Source: Scatophagus argus (taxonomy: Eukaryota; Chordata; Actinopteri; Scatophagidae). Taken from it: DNA of 64,000 bases. Where the stretch lies: assembly GCF_020382885.2 (NCBI RefSeq), contig NC_058496.1, positions 2,947,001 to 3,011,000 on the forward strand, given 5' to 3'. How positions within the stretch are numbered: position 1 is the stretch's first letter; every line of letters starts with the position of its first letter. The translations under genes and the position numbers were made by a program. Below are positions 21,402 through 34,900 of this stretch, piece after piece. The notes under the pieces were generated by a model, which did not search any database, was not told the DNA's origin, and saw nothing but the letters and a program-made list of their open reading frames with translations.

Positions 21402-22575
21402 CAGGAAGTACTCACACATAAACAATGAACTCAGAGGACTAAGTGAAGATCAGACACACAAGAAGAAAATGTACACAGCAGGAAAAAAATCAGTGCACAT
21501 AAATTTTCTTTTCATCACATGTATACGTATTTTTATGTTTCATCTCATGGAGGTGAAACATAAAATCTGTCGGGGCCCCGTTTTCCTGGGACAGTGAAGC
21601 AGCTGAGTATGGCTCAGATTTTAGAATGTAATATGAAATATTGCAGTACTGCGTTATGAGTATCAGATGAGAAACTTCTGAGTATTTATGCCCAGGTTTG
21701 AGAAGAGCCGATCACGCTCTGTTGCTGCTTTGTTTTAGTGGTTTGTGTGTCAGCTGCAAGAGTAGATTTCTTTTAACCGCGGTTTTACTAATCCTCATGT
21801 CTGCTGACTTTAACTGCCTGATGATTTGCTTTAGAAATCTATTTATTTTTTTGCAAGTATGGTGCCAGTAAGTATGTTTACTATTATTACTATTTGTCTT
21901 TGTTATCAGCCAACACTGAAAATACAAGCAAAACGCGTTTCAGCTTTTTAGGAGTAACTTGTTTTAAAGATGGAGACGATTTTCATCGACTTCTCTGGTT
22001 TCTAATCACACTTTTCAATAAAGTCACACGTTTTAAAAAAATATATATTAATGTTTTATATGATTTTAACACCAGTCTAAGAGCACTAAAATGCTCAAGG
22101 TCAAATTTAGGTATCCTTTTTGTCTTGCTGAAAAAATCATGATAATGGTGACTTTATTTGTATAGCACCTTTAAAAACAGAGTTTACGAAGGGCCGACGG
22201 ACTCGATATTCTCCCACCAGAATTTCATGATACTGGCAATTTGGAAGCATGTAAATATTCAACACGATCCGTTTATAAAATCCTGATTAACGCTCTGATT
22301 ACAGTAATCTGTTGTGGATGAAATAAAACCACGCATCAGCATGAACGCACCCGCCACAGGAAGAGAGGAGCCGATGCTCTGTTCTGATTGGCTGTCAGAG
22401 GAGAGGAGGCGATGCTGTACTCTGATTGGTTATCCGGACTGGCTCGCGATTATCCCACTACCGGTGCTGACTGTTTTGTGACGGAGCGTGAGCACATGTC
22501 GGGTTAAAAAGCCAGAAGCAGAGCCGAAGTACTGTTTTTGTGGCGCTTATCAGCGTGCGCACGGAGGGGACATCC
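21402..22575. other. carnmt1 3' UTR and C9orf40-homologue promoter region
   Basis: The carnmt1 3' UTR ends near AATAAA (22017-22022). A short retroposon-like fragment (TTTATTTGTATAGCACCTTT and neighbours) lies at 22149-22194. Two inverted CCAAT boxes, each within CTGATTGG (22384-22391 and 22420-22427), occur in a GC-richer stretch about 150-190 bp before the next start codon, which fits a TATA-less NF-Y-type promoter. Confidence 0.5.
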
Positions 22576-23422
22576 ATGGCGAAGAGGCGCGCCGAGGACG
22601 GCCTGCTGCACAGCTCTCCACCCAAGAGATGCTGCCGCTCACTCTGCAGTGTTGACATGCAGCTGGGAAGCATGGTGACCCCGAGCGGGGGCGTGAGCCC
22701 GCCGTCCCTGCTGGCGTTACTGGGCAGCCGATCCAGAAAGAGACCGTACTACTTCGAGGAGCCCGCGAAACAAGACGAAGAGGCGCTTTATCGCAAGGCC
22801 ACACACTGCGACACTAGGAAGCATGCAGCAAATGTTCCGTCGGTGCAGGCTTCTGGAAGTTTCCAGGACCGTCGCAGCTCCTGCAGCGCACCCACAAGCT
22901 CCAAGAAACGGCCTCGGGAGGAGTGCGTGGGTCCGGATACGGTTACGCCTAAAGATGATGATAAAGTAAGTTAGTGATACGAGGCAGGAGTCGGCTGTTT
23001 TCACGGCCTGCAGATAGTGAAGCTATTTAGACAAAGTGAGTCGATGTAATGACGGTAAATGTCCACTAGATGTCGCACCTTACCCATTCTAAATCCCGCC
23101 GTTTTTCCACCTGCCCGCCACGATCTCTCTGTGTGGGGAAAACGTGGCCCTGATTCAGCCCAGGTTTGATTCACCTGCTGTATTCAGTCTAAACTGTTAC
23201 TGTAAGCCACTTTGAGTGTTTTTTCTCCTGTGCTCAACCCTTCTGTCATTCTCATCTCAGGCTGATGACGACACCAGCACTGAAGACTGGTCTTACAACT
23301 CGTTCCAGTACTGGAGGGTCCCCTTACCTGAACTTGACCTTACACTGCTAGAAGACGCCAGTGACGGCTCCCAAAAAGGGGATAAGTCAAAAGTGTCTTC
23401 TTCGGATGTCATGGAAACATGA
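22576..23422 (+). CDS. Uncharacterised protein C9orf40 homologue
   Basis: Two exons, 22576-22965 and 23261-23422, give 183 aa (human C9orf40 is of similar length). The ATG at 22576 begins MAKRRA, as in the human protein; an in-frame extension upstream lacks an ATG. The C-terminus carries the conserved block SYNSFQYWRVPLPELDL, followed by an acidic LLEDASDGS segment, as in the family. The middle is basic, Ser/Pro-rich and poorly conserved, with possible nuclear localisation signals (SRKRP, SKKRPRE). No enzymatic motif, signal peptide or membrane segment is visible, and the function is unknown. Its position between carnmt1 and trpm6 matches the human order and supports the assignment. AATAAA at 24288-24293 is a candidate polyadenylation site. 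Confidence 0.85.
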
Positions 23423-25632
23423 AGGCGATAGGCGTGTTACTCTGCCCCAGCAGCAGCAGGTGAACGCGATGAAACTGTGATGTCTTTCGTCGGACTGACA
23501 TGTCAAAAGCACATTAAGGCTGCTTGAAATGCATCCAGGTTAGACGCAACGACCCGACGGTGCAGACTCAGATCTCAGAGCCTCGGGTGAGAGTGTAGCG
23601 GTGGCGTTCTTACAGCGTGGATCAGAACCTTCCTGTAAACCTCGGCGAAGGGTCGCCCTCACATCCTCCAACTGTTCGTAGTTTCCTTTAAAAGCTGAAA
23701 GCGGCTTGTTGTGGAAGGTATTTCAGACGGCCTGATGTACAGCTGTGACTGATGTGCAAACCTCGCATTTCATACATCAGTTTACGTAATATTGTTGAAG
23801 ACCGCAGGTTGTGAGTCTGCACATAATATTATTATCATCTTAACTGTATTTCAGAGTGTGTTGTATGGTGTACATGTTGTTTATAGAGTGTGTGACTGAG
23901 CTGAAAGATGTTGTGAGGGAGGGAAAAAACCCACCAGATTTTAAAAACACTAAATAAGAAGCTTTAGCTTATTTTAAATGAGCTTTTATTACACTTTAAT
24001 GATGCAGCTTCTTGCCAGTCACAGCGCTGTCACGTCTTCATTGACAGTAGAACAGCTCTTCTCACTCTTGTTTAATTTTATTATATTTTTTTCTTTTTTT
24101 TTTGTATTTTAACTTCCAGCCGGTCATGTCTTTCAATTCCTTCTCGGATTCCTTTCAGGATTATTAAAAACCACTGGCCTGAATTTCATGAAAATTTGTG
24201 CAGGGGTGTAGCATGGGCTGAGAAAGAACACATTAAATTACTTTTCTCTCCTGTTTACATAGTGAGATGGAGCTTTTGGCTTGGGGGAATAAATGTCACA
24301 CACGTGTCGAAATCCTTTTAGATGGCCGTAAAGGTCAGCAGGGCTGAAACAGTTAGCTGTAGGAATAGTTTGAGTGCATATCAAAGTCGACATGCACGGC
24401 TACCAGTAACCTTCCGGAGCAGCTAGCACATATAGTCGGTCAAACTTAGCACAGAAAGCAGATGTTAGGGAGCAAAGTGTGGCTTCAGGGAGGTTTGTAT
24501 TGTCATATCATCACATTTTATTTCTCTAACTAAGATTACGGAGACAGAAATACACACACATGTTGTGCAAGAATGACCGGTATTGTTTGTTTGTTTGTTT
24601 TCTTTTCATTATGCAGATTAAATTTTGACTCTTAAAAATGACTTCCTTGTGAACAAAAGGTTTTTGATAACAAGCTGCTGTGCTCGTAGTGTTATTTAAA
24701 GTGAAGGTCTAATCTGTTTTTCCACAAATGTAGGCGACATTAAGTAGGCCTGTACAGAATATTTCCGGTTTAGAGGTTCAAAACAAGCGTGCAGCTGAGC
24801 TGACGAGGCGTGTGTGGGCACACAAAACAATATTTCCACTTATTTACTACAGTTTTTAAACGTGTCCAGATGTGTGTAGTGGCTGAGCACCAGTTTATAA
24901 ATGCATTTGTCAGGGTCCATCTGATCAACAGGAAAAACTGAAAGAATCAGATGTGTCAAAGCATCTTCAGATTAAGTGTTTTCTCTCACGCGAAGAAGCT
25001 ACAAAATCTAAAATTACAGAAATATGGCAGGAGACATAAGGATAGCATACTCAAATACAAATTTAATAAATATATAATACATATAATTTAATAGCAGACA
25101 CACGGGAAAGCATGGAACAGTAACAAGTCAGCTGCTCTGTAAAGGAAGAACGCTTCCCGCAGTGTCCCGGTGCAGCATCTTCACTGGATGCGGTCCGGAT
25201 GTGGTCCAGGTGAGCCCCATGGACCCTGCTGTCTTTGGGAGCTACTGTATCAACAGATGCTTTGACCCCCACAGCTGGCTTACTGTGAGCGAGGCCTGCT
25301 CGAGGCCCACACACACGTGAATCAAATGAGTATCAGCCCCCGGGCCCACACCTCCCTGCCCGTGGACCACGACCAGGGTGACGGCTTGGGGGTGAGGCAA
25401 TAGCACCTTAACTATTTGTTGAGCGGCTCAGGAGGTGAAAGAGTCCTGAACGTGCTTGAAGGAGGAGGTCACGAACTCCTCAAGGCTTCTTGGAAAGACT
25501 CCCTGCCCTTTGGACCCACGGCTGATAAAAGGACAGCCAGTCCTTGTCTCGGAGGAGTCAATGATGCAGAGGTGGGATTTGACTCAAGACTCATGTAGAC
25601 TCATGTTAGGTTTTTAACTGACGTGTTCAGCC
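23423..25632. other. C9orf40-homologue 3' UTR and trpm6 upstream region
   Basis: The first 0.9 kb is probably 3' UTR, ending near AATAAA at 24288-24293. The segment 25150-25600 is richer in G+C than its surroundings and has weak open frames on both strands that I cannot assign. It lies just before the proposed trpm6 exon 1 and may be promoter or 5' UTR. Confidence 0.35.
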
Positions 25633-28600
25633 ATGGTAAGTTATGTAACCTTATGACTAATAGATACTAACGTTAATGTTGTCGACTGAAGAGGCGGGCT
25701 TGTTTCCAGCGCAGGGGGGTGAAAGTTATACCAAGAGCTCAGCTGTTTATTTAAAACTATTTATTAGCTGTCGTTAGCAAACAGCTAATGTTAGCAAAGT
25801 TTCGGTGGGATTTCAGCGTAAGCTAACTGACGCGTAACTTAAGCTAAATGTAATGCTGATATGCTAGGTTAATAAAAACATTTATATCTGCTGGGAGTCT
25901 AAATATAGTTCCCGGGCAAACATATTAAATAAATCATTACGTTATATTATTTTGTTTTTTATCACGTACTGTTTAACGTATGTTTAAAATGTTTGGGTGC
26001 TTTAATTGCAGTAATTAGATAACTAATGTTAACTAAGCTAACGTTAACCCACTTAATTAACGCTCCTTAATGTAACGTTTCTGGTTAATTAAAAGCGTAC
26101 AGCTGGATTAGTGGTACTTTATTTTGCTTAACTTTACGCTTAAAAGTCCACAGCATTTCAGCTGACAAAAGTGTGTTTTAGTTTTATAATAGTCACTTTT
26201 CACCTAATCAAGAAATTTTGATTTTACATGTTAAAACAAACTACGTTGCTTCTGCGTTTCTCATCAAAACCATCAGTTTTACTGCTGTGGAGCTGATAAG
26301 GTTCTTAAAATAGGTTTAAATTGCTTTTTGTGAAAGCTATGAAAGAAATCACATTTTTAAATTAAATTCCCACTTAAAGTAATGTTTCTTGTAGTCATGT
26401 GGCAATTCTGTAATTTCTGCTGCAGCACCTGGTAAACTGGTGTGGTTCATTGTCTATGAAGAGGTATCTGTATGGTAAAAACAGTGGAGAGGACGGTTCA
26501 GTGTTTACGCTGTCTGAACCCGGGAGGAGCACGTCAGCTCTCAGCCATGTGTGCTAATCTCAGGAAGGGGATGTTTGGATGTTTCCCTCTCACTAAGGCC
26601 ATTGTTAAATGTGTCTGGGAAGCTGAGCACAGCAGCAGAACGAGCTCCTCTGACAGACCAGGAGAAACGTGAAGAAAAGACCGCTGCGAAGTCCAATGTC
26701 TCACATCCTGTCAGGGTTGTTTCAGAGTGCACTGCAGGTTTCTGTGACAGGGAGGGACCTGCTGCCGGCACCGCAATGAGCTTCACCGAGAAGGTCACCG
26801 ATCCCGTGTTTTCAGGAACAGAGTGTGTTGTTGCTAGAGGACGATGAGTTTTACTGCACAGTTAAGAATGTAGTGTTTAAATGCTCCACTGTTCGCTGTA
26901 AGTAAATATTTCCTCTTCTCATTCCAGTCACGAAAGTCTTGGATTGAGGAAACCTTCTTCAAAAGAGAATGCGTGAAGTTTATCCCTTCCTCTCGAGATC
27001 TGCACAGGTAAACTGGAATCTGATTGCATTGATGAGCTTCCAGAAAAGTTTTTTTTATGATTCTCAGAAGAAATGCGGGAGCGTTCGTTTAGTGAGTACA
27101 CAGTGCAATATTAACAGCGGTGGTTGGAAACAACATTTTTCTGAGAGCAAAACTATTTGGCAGTCAGCCCTTTCTTCCAGGAATAGAGACCATGTGGATT
27201 CTTTTATAATGTGTTATTTCCTGTTTCTTGCAGATGTATTCCAGTATGTCAAGTGTGCCAGAACTTGATCAGGTATAATCTATGAGTTCTGTGGTTATGT
27301 CAGTCTTTACACCATCCTGAATCTCAACACGTTTCCCTTCTACACCCCAGGCCCCGTCCCGTGAAGTGCTTGTTTTACTGTCGGGAAAATTTTTGCGTCA
27401 CTCTATCCCACACCCTTTATTTTAGCTCTCTTTTTTTTCCCGTCGTGTCTTACTAGTTTTAGTGTATGAGTTTTGTCGGCTGTGTAATGAGTAGATACCC
27501 AAGGACAAAGGGAGGTGAAGAGGAAGCGAGGGAGACAGGAAAAAGGGAAGAATTGGGCCAGGTGGAGTCCTGTCAGGTGCCCATGACTCCAATCCAACAA
27601 CCCTAGCTTGATTTGAGGGTGTTTTGTGAACAAATACCTTCTTTTAATGAGCCCAAAAAGAGCAGTAACATGTAAGTGAATGATGTTTCTGTGTCAACAC
27701 AAAAATCTGCACCTGCTGTGCTCAGTTACATAATCTTTCCATTGTTCAGATGTTGTTGTGGCCGCTTGATGGGGGAGCACTCTTGGCAAGAGTCCCTTCC
27801 CCCTGCAACGCTTTGTCCTGGCCCTGGACAGGATGTGGAAGAGGACTGGTCCATAGAGCTCCACACCAAAGCCAGTCCCACCAATGCCTATGGGACCATC
27901 GACTTTCAGGACACGGCCACACGCGTGTGCCGGGCAAAGGTCAGTGAGTCTGCTAACTGTACAGGCCCTGTCTTTGTAGGCCTGAGAAACCGACGCTTGT
28001 TTGCTCAGTCAGCATGCCAGACCTTCATTATGTACAAGTGACTGCTCCACAAATGAAAGTAAATGCTGTACATGAAATTGGCATTAGATGGTTGTATAAA
28101 CAAGCTTTGGTTTGCTATGATGTAAGATAGTATCTACTTCAAAACAGTCACACTAGCAGTAGCAAAGACCAGCACCAAGAGCCTCTCAGTCCCCAACAGT
28201 TCCATGTGTGTCCTGTCCAGTATGTCCGTGTGGCTGTGGACTCAAAGCCGGAGGTGCTGCTCCAGCTGATGCTGAGGGAGTGGCAGATGGAGAGACCCAA
28301 GCTACTTCTGAGTGTCCAGGGAGGCTCAGAAAACTTCACCCTGCCTCCTAAAGTCAAGCAGGCCTTCAGCAAAGGGCTAATCACTGCTGCCCTCAGCACA
28401 GGGGCGTGGATACTCACTGATGGCATTAATACAGGTAACGTTTGTAAGATCTGTGGGTGTCATTAAAAGAAAACATTTTGCAGATCTTGACATCTCTATA
28501 ATGCTGGCTGCAAGTGTTGGCATAAATACTGCTGCTTCATTTGTTTACTAGCGGAGTTTGACCTCTCCGATATGGCGGCTGCACAGACGCATAGCTGCGA

Positions 28601-31578
28601 CATACAGCAAGCAATCAGGTGTTATTTCTGTCTTGACAACTGTTAATCTGCTCTGATAAACTCAACGCTTGGCAGGTTTATTGCTGAGGCCTCACGAAAG
28701 TGCGGCGTCGAGTGAGAAGTTGTTTGCACACGTTTAATAAAATGAGATGGAATGTGTTTGCAGAAGAATTTGATTGTCACGCAGCAGGATGGTGTGTTTG
28801 ACTTCTTAAGTCAGCTGAATTCTTTGTTTTGTGCTCTGAATTGTATATGTGCTGTGCATTCAGCTGGTCTTTACCTGCCCTCTAGGTGTGTCTAAGTATG
28901 TGGGCGAGGCAGTGAAAACATTCGGGGGCCACGACCTGAGGAAAAGAAACACAGTCGGCATCACGCCATGGGGAGTGATTGACAACAACACAGACCTTAT
29001 AGGCAGAGACGTGAGTCCTAAAATCTTATTTATTGTTTTTTTTGTTTTTTTTTTAACTTTCAACTAGAAGGTCTGCAGAAACCAGAAGATCTGAGTTATC
29101 ATGACATGAGTGTAAATATTCCCAGAATGTTGTTGGCTCCTGGTTGACATGACATTTGCTCAACGTGATTCAGGTGTTCAGGCCCTACCAGCCCCTGGGG
29201 AACCCGCTAAGCAAGAGGGCCTGTCTTAATGGTTTCCACTCCCACTTCCTGTTGGTGGACGATGGAACGCTGGGAAAACACGGCTGTCAGCAAGGCCTGA
29301 GGAAGAAGCTGGAGAAACACATCCAGCTACAGAAGATACACCCCCGTGAGCCAGCGTGTGTGCGCGTATTTTGTGTAATGCATACAGGAAGTGAAAAAAA
29401 GCATAGGGGGTTTGATATTCGCATCTGCTTCCTTCTCTGCAGGACTGAACCAAGGAGTGCCGGTGGTGTGTGTGGTGGTGGAGGGAGGTCCTGCCATTGT
29501 GTCCACAGTGCTGGAATATGTTAGCAATGTGCCCCCCGTGCCGGTGTTTGTGTTTGAGGGGTCGGGCAGGGCTGCTGACCTGCTCGCCGTCTTACACAAA
29601 CAGACTGCTGTTGAAAGGTATGTCTGCTCACCTGCCTGCTCACCTTCATGGATCCACTGTGGTCATAAGAAAAATAAGAAGAATAAAACAAGTTCCAAAG
29701 CACTTAAAATGCAATCGATAAACGATAACAGGCAAAGATAAAAGATAATTAAACAAACTCTAAAACTGCCCAAAGCTTAAAATAGTGTTTTAAAAGTGTT
29801 GGCTGAATAGAAAAGGTCCAGTCACTTTTAGTTTTAAACTTTGATCAAGGAATGACCAGGAGTGACCAACCAGAAGATCTCAGGTTGCACTTCTGTCTGT
29901 TAACAGGTCAGAGGATTTACTACATCAATTTCAAAACACACCAGGAGCCAATAAAATGATTTTAAAACTCTCTCCTTGGTCCTGTTTATTATTGTGGCTG
30001 TTACCGGGGTTTTGCTGTGTGAGGCTGTGTGGAGTGAGACTCCATGTTAGGTTTAACAGTGGTGTTAGAGAGGCTGTTTAATGGGCAGCATCCCTACATT
30101 TTGTAGGCAGCTGGAAGCTGACATTAAAGAGGACTTCCTCGTCAGGATCGAACATGTGTTTGCAGTAGAGAGAGCAGAAGCCTCTGAGCTCTACAGTCTC
30201 CTCCTGCAGTGTATGGATCACAGAGAGTCTGTAAGTAAAACACCATTTGGGATTATGTGTGTTGTGATTTAACACATAAACTTCTCACACTGCTTCAATG
30301 TGTCTTTGAACAACAGATAACCATCTTTGACTCAGAGTCAGAGGACCACATGGCTCCCGATGCAGCCATTTTGACAACTACGCTCAAAGGTACTTATTTT
30401 TCTCCTGGTTTTATACTGCAGTTATTTTGACATGTCATAGCAGGAAAAGTGCTAGCATAACTGACAACATTAACAAGTACCCTGTTTGGTCAGTTCAGTT
30501 ACGCAGGCCGACGCACCAGCAAGGCTTACTGGTGCACTTAAATTGAACCGTAATCATTAATGTGAGACCTCAACTTTTTCCCACTTTGACAAGTCAAAAC
30601 GTGAGCCAGGGTTAGGGTTAGGGTTAGAGAAGGCTCTGCTGCAGTCTGGAAACACAGAGTTTGAGTTCTGTTATGTTTTTTGTTCTGCATGATGAACAGG
30701 CACGAATGCCAGTCCTGCAGAACAGCTGAGTATGGCACTAGCCTGGGACAGGGCCGACATCGCTCAGAAAGACATCCTGGTGCATGGACAGCACTGGCAG
30801 GTAAGACTGAATCGTGACTGAAAGTTCTCATTCTATGATTTCATTGCACACAAGGAATGTTTTACATTCCCAGACTCTCCATAGTTGTTATCTAACCACA
30901 ATACCCACATGCTGAATGTAGGTGGGTTCCTTGGAGCAGGCCATGCTGGATGCTCTGGTGATGGACCGAGTCAGTTTTGTCAAGCTGTTGATCGACAACG
31001 GCATGACTATGAGCCGCTTCCTCACAGTGGATCGCCTCGAGCATCTCTATAACACGGTCAGTGTCACATGCTTACTGTCCAGCTGCTCCACTTTTAATAA
31101 ATTAAGAAAAGTATAAATGCATTTCTCTGTAGAAACTACTTTCTCCCTGCTTTTGTTTCTCTTGCTGTTCTGTTTTCACTTTTGTCTCCCCTTTGGCTGG
31201 CACTTTGCTACACAAACAGAAGAAATTCAATTCTTTTGTTTGTGACTCTTGAAGCACAAATTCCACAAACTGTGGCTTTGATTGAAATCACAGTAATGCA
31301 CTGTAAGTGTTTTGCACCAATAATCTCAGCGCTTCCTGGTCACTCAGGGTATTTTTCCCAGTTGTTGTTTTTCGGATGCTTTTCAGATCACAAGACTCTT
31401 TGTCATCAGCACACCCACACTTGGCTTTCTCCACACTGCCTTCATCTTTTGTGTATTAAAGCCTGTTTACTTATTCATAACTCTGGGATAAGAAGTCCCC
31501 CCAAAGAAAGAAGCAAAGGGTCCCGGAGAAGCTGCTGTTTCTGCAGCTGTGTTTAAAAGTAGCAGGTTTTGTTTTTCT

Positions 31579-31609
<31 letters not shown>

Positions 31610-31870
31610 ACATTCCTCTGCGCAGCCACAGGGGCAGACAGACCGTTTCCTCCACCACCTCGTTGAAGATGTGAAACAGGTGAGCAGTGAGGATGAGAAC
31701 ACCTGTAATCAAAGAAATACTAAGCTACAGCACAGACACTGTGTGCTCTATTGGCTTTTATACAGTCTAGTTGAGCTGCAATTATGTGCACTGTGGGCTT
31801 ATATAGATACTATTTTTATTTACTGTAGCAGCCATATTTACATTGTATGAGTATTTATTGGGTGGGTATC

Positions 31871-31901
<31 letters not shown>

Positions 31902-34900
31902 GTGTGTGTGTGTGTGTATGTATGTGTGAGAGCAGGCCTCTCTTCCCATGGGTTACCGTCTGTCTCTCATTGACATGGGCCTGGTGATCGAGTACCTTAT
32001 AGGAGGAGCCTATCGCAGCACCTACACACGGAAAACCTTCAGAGCTGCCTACAGCCGCCTGCAGGACAAAGTGAGCATCGACTTAGAGCCAGAGCAGTTA
32101 CACGTCTGAGAAAACAAATCCTGACTTGGTTATTTTCTTGTGTGTATCAGTTGTAACCGCATTAACAGATAATGCACTTTCTAGGAAGGTAGACGGGACA
32201 GCTCGACCTCCTTGTCTAAACAGAGACGGGGTCTAATACTAAACTCAAGCAGAGGGAGGAGTCTCCAAGACCTGCATTTCTTCAGAACTGCTCAGCCCTA
32301 CAAACGCAAGGTTGGTGAGGGATTTTTTTTCAACGTGAGTTGTGTGCTGCCTGACAAAAAGTTTCCTTAAATCATTCAAACCTATACCTCAGAACTGACA
32401 TGATTCAGATATTATTTATATCGTTGCCTGGTCTACATTTAATCACATGTAAGTGCTGTCTGCAGTGGAAACACGAAACAGATCCAGGGCACATCTTAAG
32501 GCAGCTTAAAAATATCCTCACACATTTCTGCATTATAAAATATCTGTTTTGTTTTTGGCCACACCTCTGACTTTTCCCTTTAGGAGCAGGATGAGTCAGC
32601 CGGGAGCAGTCGAGAGGTCACGTCGGACCCCGGCCTTGGTAAGGCCCCACTGCTGGTCCCCTTCAACTTCAACGACCTGTTTGTGTGGGCCGTGCTTCAG
32701 CAGCGCCAGCAGATGGCCTTGTTCCTGTGGCAGCACGGCGAAGAGGCGCTGGCACGTGCTGCGGTGGCCTGTAAGCTTTACCGCTCCATGGCCTTTGAGG
32801 CACGGCAGAGCAGTATGGATGACAACATTGCAGAGCGATTCAAGACATATTCACTGTGAGTGGGCTCCTGGGTGTTTTGTTAATGTTATGGACTTTATGC
32901 AACCGTTCCTATGAAAACCTGCACATGACCGCATGTCCGTCGCGTCTCTCTGTCTTAGTGAGTTTGGTCAGCTGGCGGTGGACGTGTTAGACTGTGCATT
33001 TCGTCAGAACGAGCAGATGGCCATGAAGCTGCTGACTTCAGAGATGGAGGCTTGGAGCAACTTCACCTGCCTGCAGATGGCTGTCTCCTCATGTCACAGA
33101 CCGTTTGTGTCCCACTCCTGCACACAGACTCTGCTCACAGACCTCTGGACCGGTCCGCTCAACATGAGAAAAAACTCCTTTCTGAAGGTAAATATTGTGA
33201 ACGTTGCGAGAAATGAAATACAAAAGACAATCTAATATGATCAAAATGAACAAAATGGAATCAGTTGAACCCACTGACAGACTTCAACTGTTCAGAGATC
33301 AGAGCTTAATGCTTAGTTAAGCTTTTCCTTATGCATAGTTGTATAAGCGCACACGCCACACTCGTCATCTCTGTCTTTCAGATTATTCTGAGCCTCCTTC
33401 TGCCCCCTGCCATCTTGTTACTGGAGTTTAAAAGCAAAGCTGAAATGTGCCATGTACCACAGTCCCACGAGGCAATGCTGTTTGGACTTGACTCTGTGAA
33501 GTCAGTGCCAGCCCACGAGGGAACTGATCCGATGGTGAAGCACCAGTAGAGAACTTATCCAGCACAGGTTTTAAAGTGGAACCCTAATAGCTTTAGTATC
33601 GGTCTTTTCCTGTCTCATTTTCATACTCTTCTGCTTCTCTGCTCTCAGGACAGTCAGGATGCAGAGCGAGGACTGCCTTTCCGCAGAAGATGTCATGGTC
33701 CTGTGTCAGAAACTGTGTCCTCTATGACTGTCCATTGTCTGTCCTGGATCACAAGACTCTATGAATTCTACACAGCGCCTGTTGTCAAGTTCTGGTTTCA
33801 CACAGTAGGTGGTATAAAATATTTCTCTTCCTAGAAACACATTTTTTTGTCTTATTGATATTATGTGTCTTTCATTTGTGTTTTCGCTGGTATTGTGTTT
33901 GCTAGCACCCCAGGAGGGTTGGAGACCACTCTGTTGGAGGCTTATGGGGTTCCTAATAAAGAATTTGAAGGAAATGATGTTTAACTAATCAGAAGTAAAA
34001 TCTAGACATTACAAATATGACAGATGATTATCAACGACCCTATGGCCTGTATTTCATTGGCATATTCTGTTAGCTGATCCTTAATTATCTCATTAAAGGA
34101 CTAATTAATCATCAGAAAACCTTCTACAATCATGTTAGCACAGCTGAGAACCATTTTGCTGTTTAAAGAAACAATAAGACTCGCCTTCTTTGGGATACCT
34201 GAGGCAGCAGCATCTGTAGGTTCCAGGTCTTAAAATGGCTAGAAACAAAAAACTTTCTTTAGAAATGCAACAGTCAGTTGTTGTTTTGATAAAGGATGGC
34301 TGTCGTCAAAGTTATGATGGCGCATCTTCTGTCCATTACATCTTCTGTAAGGTACCAAAGCCAGAATGCCAAAGAACTGCACAAGATTTCTGTGTTTCTA
34401 AATGTTTGAAAAGGCAACGTCTCTGAATTTTTGTCCTTGTCCCTGTAGATGTCCTACTTGGCCTTTCTGATGTTGTTCTCCTACGTCATCCTGGTGAAGA
34501 TGGGGGATGTGCCCAGCGTTCAGGAGTGGCTGGTCATAGCGTACATCTTGTCCACTGCAGTGGAGAAAACCAGAGAGGTGAGAGAGCCAGTAGGGAAGCA
34601 TGTTCTCTTTTGTAATTATTATGTCATCGATATGTGCATTTGGGATACCCTCTCCTACCCAAATATGTACCTCTTAATTAGGTCCTAATGTCTGAGCCGA
34701 GGAAGCTGAGCCAGAAGCTGAAGATTTGGTTCTCAGAGTACTGGAACATATCAGATTTCATTGCCATCGTCCTCTTCCTGGCTGGACTGGCAATGCGTTG
34801 GCATGGCAATCCGTACTGGACAGCAGGACGCATCAGTTACTGTCTGGACATCATCTTCTGGTTTGTCAGAGTGATGGATCTGCTGGCTGTCAATCAGCAT

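Noticed and set aside
30608-30627. Chromosome-fusion scar from the telomere-like repeat
   Set aside because: Only three GGGTTA units inside an intron; short runs of this kind occur by chance and by repair.
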